From: Diprion similis | Lineage: Eukaryota; Arthropoda; Insecta; Hymenoptera; Diprionidae | Assembly: GCF_021155765.1 (NCBI RefSeq) | Contig: NC_060115.1 | Span: forward strand, 1,612,001-1,676,000 | Length of the DNA stretch: 64,000 bases | Direction of reading: 5' to 3' | Shown: in pieces, positions 1 through 12,836 of the stretch | Layout of the letters: every line of letters begins with the position of its first letter | Position numbering within the stretch: the first letter of the stretch is position 1 | Position numbers and translations under genes: made by a program | The notes under the pieces: model-generated | Database searches by the model: none | What the model was told of the DNA's origin: nothing | What the model saw: only the letters and a program-made list of their open reading frames with translations

Positions 1-479
1 AGTTTGCCAACGTGTTACATCTCCTCATCGGCTGAACGAGAAGCCCCTATAGCTCTCGGTTTTACTCGTGCCGCATCGGCGAAGAGAGAGCGAGTAAACG
101 CGAGTATGGCGAGTGAGTTGAACGCTGGATAGAGGAGGCGGTGGTCCCACGACCCACAGTATCCGTAGTGGGTCCTAAGTCCCAAGTTACAACCTGCCAG
201 CGTCGGTCCCAGCCGACCGTATAACCTACAAAACTCTACTCCAGCGGCAGCGGTTCTCCTTCGTTCCTCGTGTCCTCGTATCCTCGCGTTACATCAATTT
301 TATCCTTCTTTTCGGTCAAGTGTCGTATTATGCGAGACTGCACCGGTCGGCAACGAGATAAACTCGATTATACCTACTCAGGTGCTTTGTGACGTTTGAG
401 TCTACGGTTCGGCGTCGTTTCTTTCTTCTTTGTTCATTTTGGTTTTCAAACGGCTTACACGATATACAGCTGGCTTGCT
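1..479 (+). promoter_or_regulatory. Probable 5' UTR/promoter of the distal Mob2 transcript
   Basis: No open coding frame of note lies here. The stretch is more GC-rich than the DNA that follows and leads without an obvious splice acceptor into the ATG at 480, so it is most simply read as leader and promoter sequence of the distal Mob2 first exon. No TATA box or initiator could be assigned with confidence. The transcription start could lie left of the window. Confidence 0.35.
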
Positions 480-574
480 ATGTTTGGTATCGGGAGTAGA
501 AAAGTGCTCAAGTATTCCGCCATTGACACTTCCTTAGCCCTGGACGTCGAGGACACCGTAACTTGCTTCTGCAG
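480..574 (+). CDS. Mob2: Mob2 alternative first coding exon 1a (distal)
   Basis: The ATG at 480 opens a frame starting MFGIGSRKVL that runs to a good donor (CAG|GTCAGT after 574), leaving two bases (AG) of a split codon. The common Mob2 exon at 12837 needs exactly this phase: AG plus A gives Arg, followed by KARRKEKDAG. Spliced to the four downstream exons it gives 768 nt, a 255-aa protein, the usual size for a Mob2 with a short N-terminal extension. The intron would be about 12.3 kb. The 32-residue leader has no recognised domain; N-terminal variation is common in Mob2. The assignment rests on phase, donor and position only; transcript data would settle it. Confidence 0.55.
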
Positions 575-736
575 GTCAGTTTCATCAAGTTACTAGACCG
601 TCATTCTATTACCTAGGAATCCTGCTTGTCTATCATTACACACTGATACGTATAATTGCAAAATTGTAGTGCGAAAGTGACTTATTTTGGTTAACCGAAA
701 CTGCGGGCTCGCAGGCAAAAGCCCACGGTTTTTTAA

Positions 737-765
<29 letters not shown>
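737..765. repeat. CT microsatellite
   Basis: An almost uninterrupted CT dinucleotide run lies within the Mob2 first intron, shortly after exon 1a. On the opposite strand it is a GA tract of the kind bound by GAGA-type factors in insects, but no function can be shown here. Confidence 0.85.
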
Positions 766-772
<7 letters not shown>

Positions 773-3579
773 AATGATGTGAAGTTATAAACTTCATGTG
801 ACATTCGAAGCAATGAAACTTTTGTAATTAATGTGCAAATCTATTTATAAATTGATTGGACTGAATTGGACCTTGAGTCCCTGGTCCGATTAACAAACTT
901 TAATTTCAACTTAATTCAAGCAACGTTAATGTAACGAAATATTGAACCTAAAATCATTGCTTTTAAACTTTAGAACGACTTTGAAAGTTTTTAATTTCCA
1001 AAATCTGAATACACTTTGTTGCTTGTTAAAAATAGGTTAGTCAATTTGAGACGATCCTACAATTGCGAAATGATGATTCTTCCTAAAAACGAATCGTTAC
1101 ATTAACGTCACGAACTTCACTCTCTTGCTGAATGGACTGCTCGACTCGTAACGTCAGCTCTCACTTTACAAACTTACATATGCATACGTCTGCGTATGTT
1201 GCATACGTATACATGTATGTATAATGTTATTGTATAATAAGCAAAGAACCGAGATCGAGTAGAAAGTTTTACAACTATAATGGAATTATCAGGCGTTGTG
1301 TGTAATATACTATATTAATATTGGCAATAATGAAAATTAGGAAAGGAATCATTATTACTATAGGCAAAAAATTAACAAAAATACATCGATTCGATGCACT
1401 TGCGTGTAAAAAATAGGTTAATTCGTTGTATGAACTTATGGTTGTTGTTGTTGTAATACACATTTAGTGCAGGACGCAGCTTGGCTGCTGACGGAAGAAA
1501 GATTTCGACACCTGCAACAGACTTTCACCGTCCCCAGGGGATCCCCCTTATCGACGTTCCATCTCTCTGTTTGTCTGTCTGTCTGTCTGACTGATTCAGA
1601 CAATTTTAAATATGGTGCCGAGACACGCACTCGTTATCATCATTATCATTCGTCGCGTATTTTTCACACACTGGTGATAGAGCAAAATTAAGAAGGAAAC
1701 GTTAACAACTCTACGTTCTCACATTGTAAACGTATAACATCGATAGAGTGAATGAACGAAAGAGAATAATCTATAAGAACTATTTGAGGAGAATTTGCTT
1801 GCCTATTGACAAGTAATTACCTCGGAATATCGTGTATCTTTTGTTGAAAGATCGTTTCTATTCAGCCGCTTAATTAGACTTAGTTCAGTAATTACGAACA
1901 GTGAACTTCAAAGAGGGTACTGTTGTAATTATGTTTACATAAAAGATGGACGCGTGTATGTACGAGTAGCGTGCTTCACGTATGTGCAATTAGTATTATA
2001 TGTATACACAAGTGACGAACAGTTTTTTTGATCAAGATTCTCGTGATCGTTGGAAAAAATGGATTGAATCGTTATTTATTTTTTTTATCATTTTCTTTAT
2101 TTATTTTATTTTTTTAATACTTGATGTATATATATATATATATAACATTTAGCAGCTGTACCGGTATGGAAAAGTTTTTATTAAAAAAAAATATGCCGCG
2201 CTTTCTGTAATTATATCTAAACATTTCATATCATGGGATTGATATATGCTTGCTAGTATCATTCATGATTATACGACGCAGCGCCCAACTCTTCTACGTA
2301 TAAAACACACACTCGTCATCGAGCGAGGTGTATGTACATATACGTATCCAATTCAAGCGCTAACCCGCGTGACGTCAAAGAGTATTGATTCGATTCTTTA
2401 TATCGCTATACATTTTATCAGAGAGAGAGAGAGAGAGAGTGAGAACCCGGAAAATTGGCCAGATACGCAAAATGACTACATACTGCATTGAGTACACGTT
2501 TAATAATAACAATAACAATAATAATAATGATTATTTTGATGATCTCCTTGTATACATTGTATTCCGTTGTGTGTTTTATCGTTGCTTCAACGCCACCCCT
2601 TTGGTATGAAGAAATCGGTTAGTAGGTAATCGTCTACCTGTTACCCATCTACGTCAGAATAGATAATCTTTGATCGTGATTAATTGGCTGATCGATGTAG
2701 AGTATATCCTGGGATACAATAGGAGCCTTCTCTCGAGCAATTTGAGCAATTGACGAGGCAAAGCTATAACGCGATGATAGATATCGGACCTGACGTATTA
2801 TGGTACATAGGTATACGTAACATTGCTAGTATATGGTACAACGGCACATACTGCAACGAATCTTCCTCATTCTGGGATGACTATAAAAATGATGCGAAGG
2901 TCGCTCGCGTATTGGCCCCGCCGCTGGGAGTATGATTCATCGATCATTCGAGTGGATCGTCTTATAACAAGGAATGATCATCGTCGTTCCTTAAAGAATA
3001 TTAGGATGGACGGATTGATGGATGGATAAACGAGCTCGGCGGACAGACGACTCAGTGTGTGATGATGATGATGATATATATATATATATTTGTATATATA
3101 TGTATACGGTACACATGCGACGTGCCATGTATAACGTGCGTCTATTTTTACACTCCCACTTTATTAAAGTGCCAACTTCAAATATAAACCTCATCAATGT
3201 GCTGCGAACACATTCGTAAGGGTTATATAATTTTTCTTAATTATCGTTCACTTTAGACCGCAATATTATTATTGTTAGTATTGTTATTATTGAATAAAAG
3301 ACGTCCTATAATTAAAGATTCTGTATCGTTGCACACATTAAAACATGCGAAGTATTGAAGAATTTAAACTTTTGCGGCACAACATCTCATATGTTAGACA
3401 CTTTTTTTTGAATCCATTATTCAAAATTTATATTCCATTTTTTAGATATCGCTGGTATTTTTTTGCCGCATAATCGGACTTCTAAGATGTCAAGGTCGAT
3501 GTCATAAGAGGGATTATGATGATTTTGCGAATATATTGAGCTCTATAAATAAACAAAGTAGGTATATGTGAACTAGAAA

Positions 3580-3690
3580 AGTGAAAATTTGTAATTTTGG
3601 TTTTTGACCCAATAATGGATCCAATATGGCGGACTGAAAATATAAACGTTGAATTTAAAAAATTCTCAGATCTGACTCCATTTTGAAGAT
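3580..3690. repeat. Dispersed repeat fragment sharing 'AATGG..GGATCCAATATGGCGG'-type sequence
   Basis: The block around 3610-3640 (an AATGGATCCAATATGGCGGA core, then a stretch ending near 'cattttgaag' at 3688) resembles the internal repeats of the element at 9376-9876, which carry 'AAAATGGCGGATC' and 'AAAATGGTGGATCCAATGTGGC' motifs. It is therefore probably a decayed copy of the same repeat family. Borders could not be fixed. Confidence 0.4.
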
Positions 3691-5811
3691 CAGTCAACTC
3701 AAGAACCCTTCTTATATACCCAATTCCAAGGAAAAATATAGTTTCACGCTAATAAACCTCGAATTCGTTTCCGTTCGTGATACGTCCGAGTTTCGTACAA
3801 GCGTTAAATTCGTACGCTACGGGGGTGGCGTGGAAATTCCCGCGGTGTGTCGCACCGCGTGTCGGAGAGGGATAACCTCGGGGAAACCGGAGCGAAGAGG
3901 TGCGGATAAAACGTCGAAGGGGGGGCGGCGATAGGGCGTCGAATTACCGCCCCTCGCCAACGTCGTCGCGACGCGTCTCGTCGTGTCGCGACTGGACCGG
4001 GATGCTGCAGGGGATGACGATCCGTCGTGTGGTGTAAACAAACGCAAACAACGCGCCGGGGTGCTGCTCCAGTCTCGTCGGTCCACCTAGGAGTCGCGTC
4101 GCCTAGGCGCCGCTGGTCCATCGATCGCGAACCCTCGGCAATCTTCTGCAGCGAAACGAACCGGCGCCAGCAGCCGTCCTTCCACTCTCTTCTCGACTTC
4201 CATTCTCGTCTGCGTTATTATACGAGGGGCTTTCCTTCCTTTACTTCTCTTTCTCTCTCTCTCTCTCTTTCACTCGTCACTTTCTCCACCACCCCTTTTC
4301 CATGACTTCTCTCTCTCTCTCTCTCTCTCCCTCAGCTTCGACGACGATCTTTAGTCAAAATATCCCCACCACGACCACGATGCACACGCCAATCTAGTTT
4401 GTTTAGTCTTCTCTTTGTTTTCCTCCCGTATTATTGTTTAGCTAATGTTTAACGTATCTTTTTTTTTTCTCAATATCTTGTTCGCACGGAAAAGATTATA
4501 GGAAGCTAATGTGTGTATTAATTAATGGATAAAGATGGGATTAGATTTGTTTTCTTCAATAGGGTGTAAAAATTCATTAATTATGTTAGATTTACTCGTA
4601 ATATTATGTTTATAATTTGCCAATTTCTGTGGTAGTTCTTATCGCATTTCTAATTATATTTAGCTTTAGTGATATATATGGGTTAGGGGAAATCACAGCT
4701 GCCTGGACTGTAATTTATACGCATAATTATAAGTGTATAGATTTTTTTTTTAAGATAAAAATACTTGTTAATATTACTATCTGAGTGGATGATAAAATAA
4801 TAAAGCGGTGTTAAAAATTTTCTTACATTCGAAAGAAGGTAAAAAAAAGTTTGATGGTTGTGCGTGGAACTTAATTTGATTTTCTATAAAATTCGGTATC
4901 TTTCTTAGCTCTGAGATATTCTTTACTTTTTACTTTTGCAAAAATCGAATTTTTAATATTATTCAATTGAAAACTATAAGATACGCTAGTTTCTCACACC
5001 GCGGTTACGTAATGCAGAAATCATCGCGCGTGCGTCAGAGATCGAAGAACAGATGCGCGAAACCGTCTTTCCCGCTACGTCATTATATACATATACATAT
5101 ATATATTAATCTGCACAATAAACTGCACAAAACTCTGATTACAATGAGTGCAGATGTACTCCGAGGATGCAATTTTATGCTTAACAATCTCTTACCGCAG
5201 AATGATCATCGTCACGGTATTGCATTGACTATAATTGTGTTGACGGACAGTCTAGTCGGCAATATACACAATTCTGCAAATATAATATCATAACGAGCAG
5301 TTCACAAAAATTCTTGATTTATTTTCCAAGAGTCTGCAGCATTTGCGACAGATTTTGCATCCGACAATCAGCGAGCTCTCTCAGTAACAATAAAAAATTA
5401 TCTCACCAAATGTCGTTTTTCGTTTTATAAATAGCGGAAACTGAGGACTATTACAACTATAATTCTCCTCGGCTCGTTGAGGGTTCGATATGCCTTCAAT
5501 TCGTATATTTACGCATCGTTATACGTATGATTATAATCGACTATCATGAATATTATACACACCATTCACTCGTCGATCCGTACGCATCGTCGTGCGTTAT
5601 GAATCATTTAATTTTGCACTGTACAGGGTATATAGATTCCACGTAAGTTTGTTGTGCTATAATAGTATTAATCTAATTCCTCGAGTAACGGACAAAGCTA
5701 ATATTTCTGGAAACTTTCTCACGATATTATCTTGGTCGTTAAATTATTATTTTTATAATTTATTGATTTTTACCAATTTTTACAACAACGCACAGTATGA
5801 TACATCGCAGG

Positions 5812-6070
5812 GTGGCCACAAACCTGGAAAATCCAGAAAACCTGGAATTGTCAAGGGATCTTTAATTTGGTCATGAAAAAAACTGAAAATTTCACTTTTC
5901 TATCATGGGAATTTGATATGATTTCAATTAGAATCGAACTTTAATCGTATGTAGGTAGAGTTAGTAAGTTGAACGATTTAGATTTTAGTAACATATATAT
6001 ACTATAACTGGTAAAACGTCGGAAAAAAATACGTTTTAGCAAAAACCTAGAAATGGAATATTTTTTTCCA
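5812..6070. repeat. Probable dispersed-element fragment ('GGTGGCCACAAACCTGGAAAA' type)
   Basis: The sequence starting at about 5815 has the phrase GGGTGGCCACAAACCTGG followed by a second AAACCTGGAA, a form often seen at the end of dispersed repeats in animal genomes. A related AAAACCTAGAAATGGAAT occurs at 6042-6060. No terminal repeats or target-site duplication were found, so the borders are approximate and the class is unknown. Confidence 0.3.
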
Positions 6071-6852
6071 AAAAAAATTTCAATTGCATTGGAAATTCAT
6101 ATTCTCGCCTTGAATGACAGTTATTCGGTGATAATTGGCTAAACGAGACACGTTACGAAGCGTACATCGCATATGGAATCGGCGTATATATATATACTAT
6201 CAAATAAGCGAACTACCCTTCGCAGAATTTAAAAACGTCTCCAATTGTAAGCGTCATCCGATATGCGTACAACATGCGTAGGTGTGTCAGTGGGGCTGCT
6301 CCGGGATGTATATATATGTGTATGTATGTATGTATGTATACCTATACAGTGTCGGGTCATATCGATTGTCGCAGAGGAGCGGAGATGGCGGAGAAGGAGG
6401 ATAAGAAGGGGTGGTCAGGGGTGGGGGGCGTGGGAGGAGTTTCGGGGGGAGAAACCAGAGTGACCCAGTCAGCTGACTCGTGGCTCCGACGCCAACAGCT
6501 GATCCGGCGTCCCGCGCCGTGGCGAGAGCATCGCGACGCAACTGACGCCGCATTGCCGCCGCGACGCCCAACCCCTGATGCACGATTATGCGAGTTCGCG
6601 ACGTTGAAAAGAAACACACGGACACGGACACGGAAGCGTACACAGACACATACACGTGACAGATATCGACGTTGCAACGAGTGTGTCGCTGCAGGACGAA
6701 GAGAGGATCTCGCGATCCTTCGTTTGAACGATAAAATATCCGTTTTTTTTACCTTGTGAGATATAATACCTTGAACAGTGCGGGAAACGCGTCGAGTTTT
6801 AACAGTGTTTGTCGTTTCTGTTATATTATACGTACAAGAAGAAAAAGAGGAG

Positions 6853-6886
6853 GAAGAAGAAGAAGAAGAAGAAGAAGAAGAAGAAG
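6853..6886. repeat. GAA trinucleotide microsatellite
   Basis: About eleven GAA/AGA units in tandem. They create a poly-Glu or poly-Lys run in open frames of this area, which should not be taken as a coding signal. Confidence 0.9.
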
Positions 6887-8934
6887 ACGTCGACGACCAC
6901 GAAACAAAGAATATTAATAATCATAATCCACGTGAAGTTAACCAGAGCAGTAATACAATCCGAGAGAAAGATCGATTTTATTCGGTTATTTCATCTTCGT
7001 TTCCGAGTTTTTTTTTTTCTTCACTTCTTGTCGTTTTTTTATTTTTTTTTTTTTATTTTTAAGGTGTCTGTGCGTCGTTTTTGCATTCCTATACAGTAAC
7101 AATATGCCTGTCGTTTACGGGGCAGTCTGCTTTCTCATAACGTAGAAAGTAGTCGTGCAAGGAGTCGATCAATCAACCCGTCAATCAATCACCGGATAAG
7201 GAAAAGTTGGGCAATTATAACTTGAGTTTTTACTTTTCGGGAATATCGGTTGTTTCTTAATATCGAACTGATTGTTTGTTTCGTTTCTTTCTTGCGTGTT
7301 CAAGTTTCGTACAATCAAATTCGAGCCATAACTTATTATCGCGCTTAATTTTTTTATTTCTTGTACAATATATAAGAAAATCCATAGATATATATAAATG
7401 TCAATACTGCAACCCTTTTATATATGAAGTTGCATAAACGAGAATTCGCGGGATTTTCTTCTCCTATTGCCTGCAGATGTACATATTCAAATATATGTAC
7501 GTATAGTAACACAGCATATAACCTATATGTGTGTATATATATATTTCACTGAAATTACGTTCTTTTTTTTTTTATACACGTTTATTAATTAATATCGTAC
7601 CACATCGCCACAGACGCTTGCCACTTGACGAATATTAACTATATTTTGCTAATACCTAACACAAGTAAAGTTTTACATATTTTATATAATAATTTCGTAC
7701 GTTTTTTTTTTTTTTTTTCTACGTACAGATTTCGCCGCTATCGTATATATCCTATATTAATTAAAATTATACTTTATCCGCCTGGGTTTAATTTTAATAA
7801 ACCACTGACCGCAGTTCGATATTAAAGCGCCAAGGCAGACCGGATGTGGCTATAAAAAAAAATGAAAAAATGTGCGTCACGATAAAACATCCAAATCTCA
7901 TAATAATAATATATAAAAGTGATATCAATATGAATCAAGATTTTCTACTTGTATCTTGTAATTTTTCTTTAATTGTCTCTTAAAATTTCTCATATGTATA
8001 TGTAGATATACTGTATACACTATACGTATATATACTATATATATATATATAGAGCTTTGATTCCCGACTTCGAGACAAAGAGTGAGACACGTTTAGTTGA
8101 GCATATTTACAAGGCGCACAATCAGATTCAACCGCGGCTGCTAAAAACACACGACAATGCAGTGCATGCATGTGCAGTGGGGTGCGTCATTGACCGCGAT
8201 ATCGCGAATATATATATGCACTCATGTTGCACGACGTACATACAATATAATAATACAATAAGTATAATGAAACAAAGATTGAAGTGATCGGTACGAGTCA
8301 GCGTTTCAGTTTATTGATGGCACGATCGATTAGCGATTTCACAGTGGCAGGGGGTGATTGAAAAGCGACGAATTATGCATTCAATAAAATTACACCTTGT
8401 TCGAATTGCGATCTTTATTTTTATTTCTTGAAATTACAATTCTTCGTAAACGGGACACTCAATTTTTTTTTTTCCAAGGTTGTAGAGAATCCGGAATTTT
8501 TATCGCATACGCGTTTACTGCTTGTAATAATATTACAAGGCAAGAAAGAAAACGATTAGATTACAGTACGTGTAAGAAAAACCGCAAGTGGCAAGCGGAC
8601 GTGACGTCACGAGACAAACAACTCTCAAATATATGAGACTAGAATATGAGAAAGAAAAAAAAAAGAAGAAAAATACAGAAATACCGAGAATAACAATCAA
8701 ATTCGCAGACGTAAATTTACCATCAAATTATACGATGATATATGATATATTATTATTAAAAGAATGAAAAAATCAAGATAAAAATAAACAACCAAAAAAA
8801 AAAAAAAAAAAAGAGTAAAAAATTACATTTTCTGTGCATGTAGTACGCGCGAGAAATTTAGTGGAATCAGCGATAATCACTTGGAGTCATCGTCATCGTC
8901 CTCGGTATCCGCATCGGGGATACATACGCCGATA

Positions 8935-9128
8935 ATGATGCGGTCGCCGGCACGGGGGGCAGTCGCCCTTATGGAGACGACGACGTCCTCAGCCTCGGCG
9001 CCCGCCACCCCCGTGCACAACTCCTCCTCGTCCTCGTCCTCGGCCACCGGAGCGACGAACGTCTCCTCGCGACTCTCCCTCTTTGATACCTGCCACAGGA
9101 AGATACGACTCTTCGGTGAACTAGTCGC
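8935..9128 (+). CDS. Mob2: Mob2 alternative first coding exon 1b (proximal)
   Basis: A frame rich in Ser, Ala and Thr ends in the less repetitive segment FDTCHRKIRLFGELV and then meets a consensus donor (GC|GTGAGT after 9128). It leaves two bases (GC), which with the A of the common exon at 12837 makes Ala and continues in frame into KARRKEKDAG. From the ATG at 8935 (a second ATG follows directly) the spliced CDS is 867 nt, 288 aa. The frame stays open upstream of 8935 without another ATG. The phase match is the same as for exon 1a, which supports two promoters feeding one body. A 17-base C run starts six bases after the splice site. The Ser-rich leader is probably disordered. Confidence 0.6.
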
Positions 9129-9134
9129 GTGAGT

Positions 9135-9151
9135 CCCCCCCCCCCCCCCCC
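9135..9151 (+). repeat. C17 homopolymer directly after the Mob2 exon 1b donor
   Basis: Seventeen consecutive C residues begin just after the GTGAGT donor of exon 1b. In the pre-mRNA this would be a poly-C tract beside the 5' splice site. Length polymorphism is expected. Confidence 0.9.
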
Positions 9152-9375
9152 ATCCGGTACTTACTTGGAAAAACAAAGCGAGACGCGAATATTGTCGAAA
9201 GCCAAAATGCCCGATTTCAGATTGAGAATTACCACATATCATGGATTTTCACCGATCAGGTGTTTAGTTTTGCCGATAATAAGAAAATTCAAAATGGTCG
9301 ACAAAGTTTCACGGAATTATGAATGTTAAAGAGTGACGATTTGCTTTTTAGGTAAAAATTATGTCACGTGTATAC

Positions 9376-9876
9376 TAGGGTGGTTCTTAAGAAATTCCCA
9401 AATCGGAGCCAGGTAAATGAAAAATAATTCCCTAATTTTTTTGGGATTTTTATCTCAACTCCAACTCACGCCCCAAAAAGGGTGGATTTCATTCAACCCT
9501 TTCAGGGACACGTCAAATTTACCTAACGGATTCAGATGAAATTTGGTTTAGGCGGGGTTTTTGGGTAGCTGATTATGAATATGAACTCAAAATTTGAATA
9601 TTCAAAATGGCGGATCTAATATAGTGGAGCCAAATCCAGAAAGTCATTTGATTTCGATAAAACTCGGTACTGCGGAGGTTTTCGAGGTCGCTGGTTACAA
9701 ATCTGAACTCTAAATTACAAAATTCAAAATGGTGGATCCAATGTGGCAATATCAAGTGACTTTTGGGGTTTTGGTCCCCCATATTGAATTCGCTACTTTG
9801 AATTTTCAAATTTTGAGATTCAAAGGCGAGGCGGTAAGAATTCGGAAATGACATTTTTAAGGACCACTCTACTGTA
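9376..9876. mobile_element. Short TIR element (MITE-like) with internal tandem repeats
   Basis: The left end reads TATAC TAGGGTGGTTCTTAA; the reverse complement of the right end reads TATACAG TAGAGTGGTCCTTAA. These are imperfect terminal inverted repeats of about 15 bp next to TA on both sides, which would fit a TA target duplication. Inside, two diverged direct repeats of about 130 bp each carry an 'AAAATGG(C/T)GGATC' motif (near 9606 and 9727). There is no transposase frame, so it would be non-autonomous. It sits in the Mob2 intron between exon 1b and the common exons. Confidence 0.5.
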
Positions 9877-12836
9877 TACATATATTCCATCGTGCAATGC
9901 GAAAATCAAATTGACCTATTTCAGAGATCGTTTTTGATTGTTTTGCATTCCTATACCTATAAAAAGAGTTATTGGATTCTATCAGTTTTAGCTTGTTTTT
10001 CCTTGTTGCATACCTAACGCATATACATTATACCTACATATACTATATACATGTTACTTCCGTATATTTATATATAATTTATAAATGTTTTGACGGATCA
10101 ATTATTCCTCGAATTCAAATAGCTATATGCACACGTACATACATACACGTATCTACACTTAATCAGCGATGCGGCAGCGACTCTCTTTGTGTATACATAC
10201 ACATTACGCTGCGGGAGGGAAGACGTATTCATAAACATATATCTAACATATCTGGACGTATGGATGTATGCAAATAGCGTATGCTTGACGTGTATCGATG
10301 TACCACGAATATGTATTTTATATCTAATTGCTGTACACACACGCACACACACACACACTCATCGAATGCATTATGCATATATATACTTGCCTAGGAGATG
10401 ACGATTAGACGGGTGTGTATGTAGGTCGCGCAGGGCGGTACGAAAGGACGAACGAACGTGCCTTTTCGGTTCTAGACGGTAGGGAAACCTTTCTATTCCT
10501 GGTCGATAATGCAAAGTTATTCGGAACGCGGGCTAAACAGTGGTCGTAGGTGGGGTTGGTGTAATAGGCCGCGAGGCCAATTTACCGGGCATTGCTTGGA
10601 GAAAAGCGCTTTATCGGACCGTCGCGGACAATATGCTCGTACCTACACACCAGGTCGCCGAATCTTGGAAGTGTGTCGGGGGAAAAAAATGTACTGTTTC
10701 TTGCAAAGACGTCAAGTACATTTGTCAGTAATTATGGAGGAAACAACGTGTTTGCGAATTTAGCTAAGAGAGAAACGATAACGATTCGTCGTCACGTTTT
10801 GGAGCTCGATGCATGGAGGGCCAAAGTCGACTTTGAAACTTGAGGTTGTACACCCGGAATGGTTACTCAAGAATCCAGAATGTCTCAACTCGGAGATTGC
10901 ACGGCGGATTGAGTTGAGTAAAGTTTAGACGAGGAGAAGTCTTCAATTTTGAGCCTGGCTGCTAACTCAAAGTCTTAACTACTGCGGTGTGTCGTCACCC
11001 TCGAGTTTTAGGTTTTAGTTCTGTATGTACATTTTCGAGGAGAGTTTATAGAAACATAAATAAATAATAAATGAAAAAAATAAACTTCGTCTCTACGGAC
11101 TTCGTAGAAAAAGTCGCAATGATTGGATTTTCGAATTCCTCTTTGGTAAATTAAATCTGTAACGCTCGGATAACCGCTGTTTCACAAAATCAGGATCAAC
11201 TCTGATCTTGTACTGTACCTAAGTAAGAGTTTGCGTGTTGCTCTCTGGACCAAAACTCTTGCCCTCGATTCGCTTTTGCGGCTAAATCAGGGTTACCGGA
11301 CTCGAGGTGTCGCCGACCCGAGTCACGACATGATCGCAACGGAGGTCAGCGATTGCAATAAGAAACGAAGAACACCGGCTGCATGATGACTCACGGACCA
11401 CCTCCGATCTCGAACCGGAATCTCTCGTCCATGCAACTCCATGGATTCAATGAAACGAAGAATGCTTTTTCGACAAATATTACCAGCTTAGTTTTGGATA
11501 TAATATTTAATATCACTTCTCAACTTATGCTTAGCATCATAGTAAGAAAATTTTGCGGACAAGTAGAATTCGATACGAAAAACGGAATGGTTTAGCGTCG
11601 TTGATAAAGTGATGTATAAAAATGGGAATTTCCAGAAGTGGGTACCTAACCCAAGACCTCTCGAAGCTGCTCGAGGTCGGTTTTATCGTGAAATTTTCTT
11701 CTTCCTTTTACCTTTTATATACACATCCATTTACGCCTTATCAGACTTCAAAGGGGTATCATAAATCAATTTTTTACTTCTCCAAGGTGAAGCTGGATTT
11801 CATTTTAAATCGCGAATACACTCGAGGATCTCGGCTCCCTCTCGTCCCAAACACCTATAAGGTTTTACCCTATCGTCGATGGGTTATTGAGTTCGACCCT
11901 TGCTCGTCCAGACACTCCGTCACTTACGCAGGCCAGATTATGTACACCAAACTCGAGCATTTTTTTTTTTTTTTTTTTTTCTTTTGTGTTTTCACCGAAC
12001 ACTTCTCCTCGTCGAGGAGCAAACAATATCTCCAGACTTTGAGTGGAAAACTATATCATCAAATATCATTGAATCCTCGTCCATAAGCGAGGAGCGAAGC
12101 AACACCGACGATGTTGCCACAGGGTTACAGTTTAAAATAGTTGACACCGCGACGTGAATCAGCTTTATATAACCAGAGATGACACACGAAGCGAACAGTC
12201 TTGACCAAGTTTAGACGATGTTTTTACCGCAGCGCAGCACTTGTCCTGATTTTTCACCTGTCACGTTCAAACGACTGTTAAATATTTCTCAAAACACCTA
12301 CCAATTCGGTTGGATACTTGTGCATTGAGTATATTGCAATTTTCTTATATAATTCAACGTGTAGTAGTGAAAACGATGATTATGCGAACGAGCTACGTCT
12401 ACGTTTCTGACGACGATCAGGCGATCGATAAATAATTCCGCGTGATTGAAGCAGGAGTGGCAGCCGAAAGTCTGTATAACAATATCGCCTGATATTATTT
12501 ATTTCCCGTTGTTGAGGTCCTGGTTATAGGTACAATCGTTGTATTGTCTTCTCGCGGTTGAGAAAGTAACGCTTCTTTACGATAGGTACAATTATAACTA
12601 ATTTATGTTTGCTCGTAACTTGAAGTACGTATATATATATATACATGCGCATATTACACTCAGTGTGTAGTGGGGTTCAAGTGGCCAGAATTATGGCTTG
12701 TACTGGTTCGTACCTCGTCGTTGCATCGCGTTGTTCTCTGAAGCAGTGTATTTGTGTGTTAAATTATAATATATTACACTGTGCGGACGATGATGATTAT
12801 AATTTTTTGACTGTTATTTTTTACTATTATTTACAG
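9877..12836 (+). other. Remainder of Mob2 intron before the common exons
   Basis: No exon could be supported. A CA/TG-rich stretch at 10335-10362 and a T18 run near 11960 are the only clear repeats. A GC-richer patch at 10500-10850 carries overlapping open frames without recognisable protein and without phase-2 donors that would suit Mob2. Confidence 0.45.

Larger units (their letters stand above)
575..8934 (+). other. Mob2 first intron / upstream region, non-coding
   Basis: No convincing coding exon is visible. The stretch holds simple repeats: CT at about 737-765, GA at 2421-2439, AT near 3070-3085, CT runs near 4250 and 4313, GAA at 6853-6886, and several poly-T and poly-A runs. It also holds dispersed-repeat fragments near 3580-3680 and 5812-5900. 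A GC-richer patch at 3800-4200 and another at 6360-6700 carry open frames without recognisable protein; they could be promoter or leader sequence of further Mob2 transcripts. Confidence 0.5.

Noticed and set aside
3804..4305. Overlapping open frames of about 90-105 codons on both strands
   Set aside because: They follow from GC-rich sequence low in stop codons; no splice or family evidence. Promoter or leader sequence is likelier.
6274..7099. Open frames of 90-160 codons with Arg-, Glu- or Lys-rich runs
   Set aside because: They arise from a GC-rich patch and the GAA microsatellite; no recognisable protein and no donor phase that fits Mob2.
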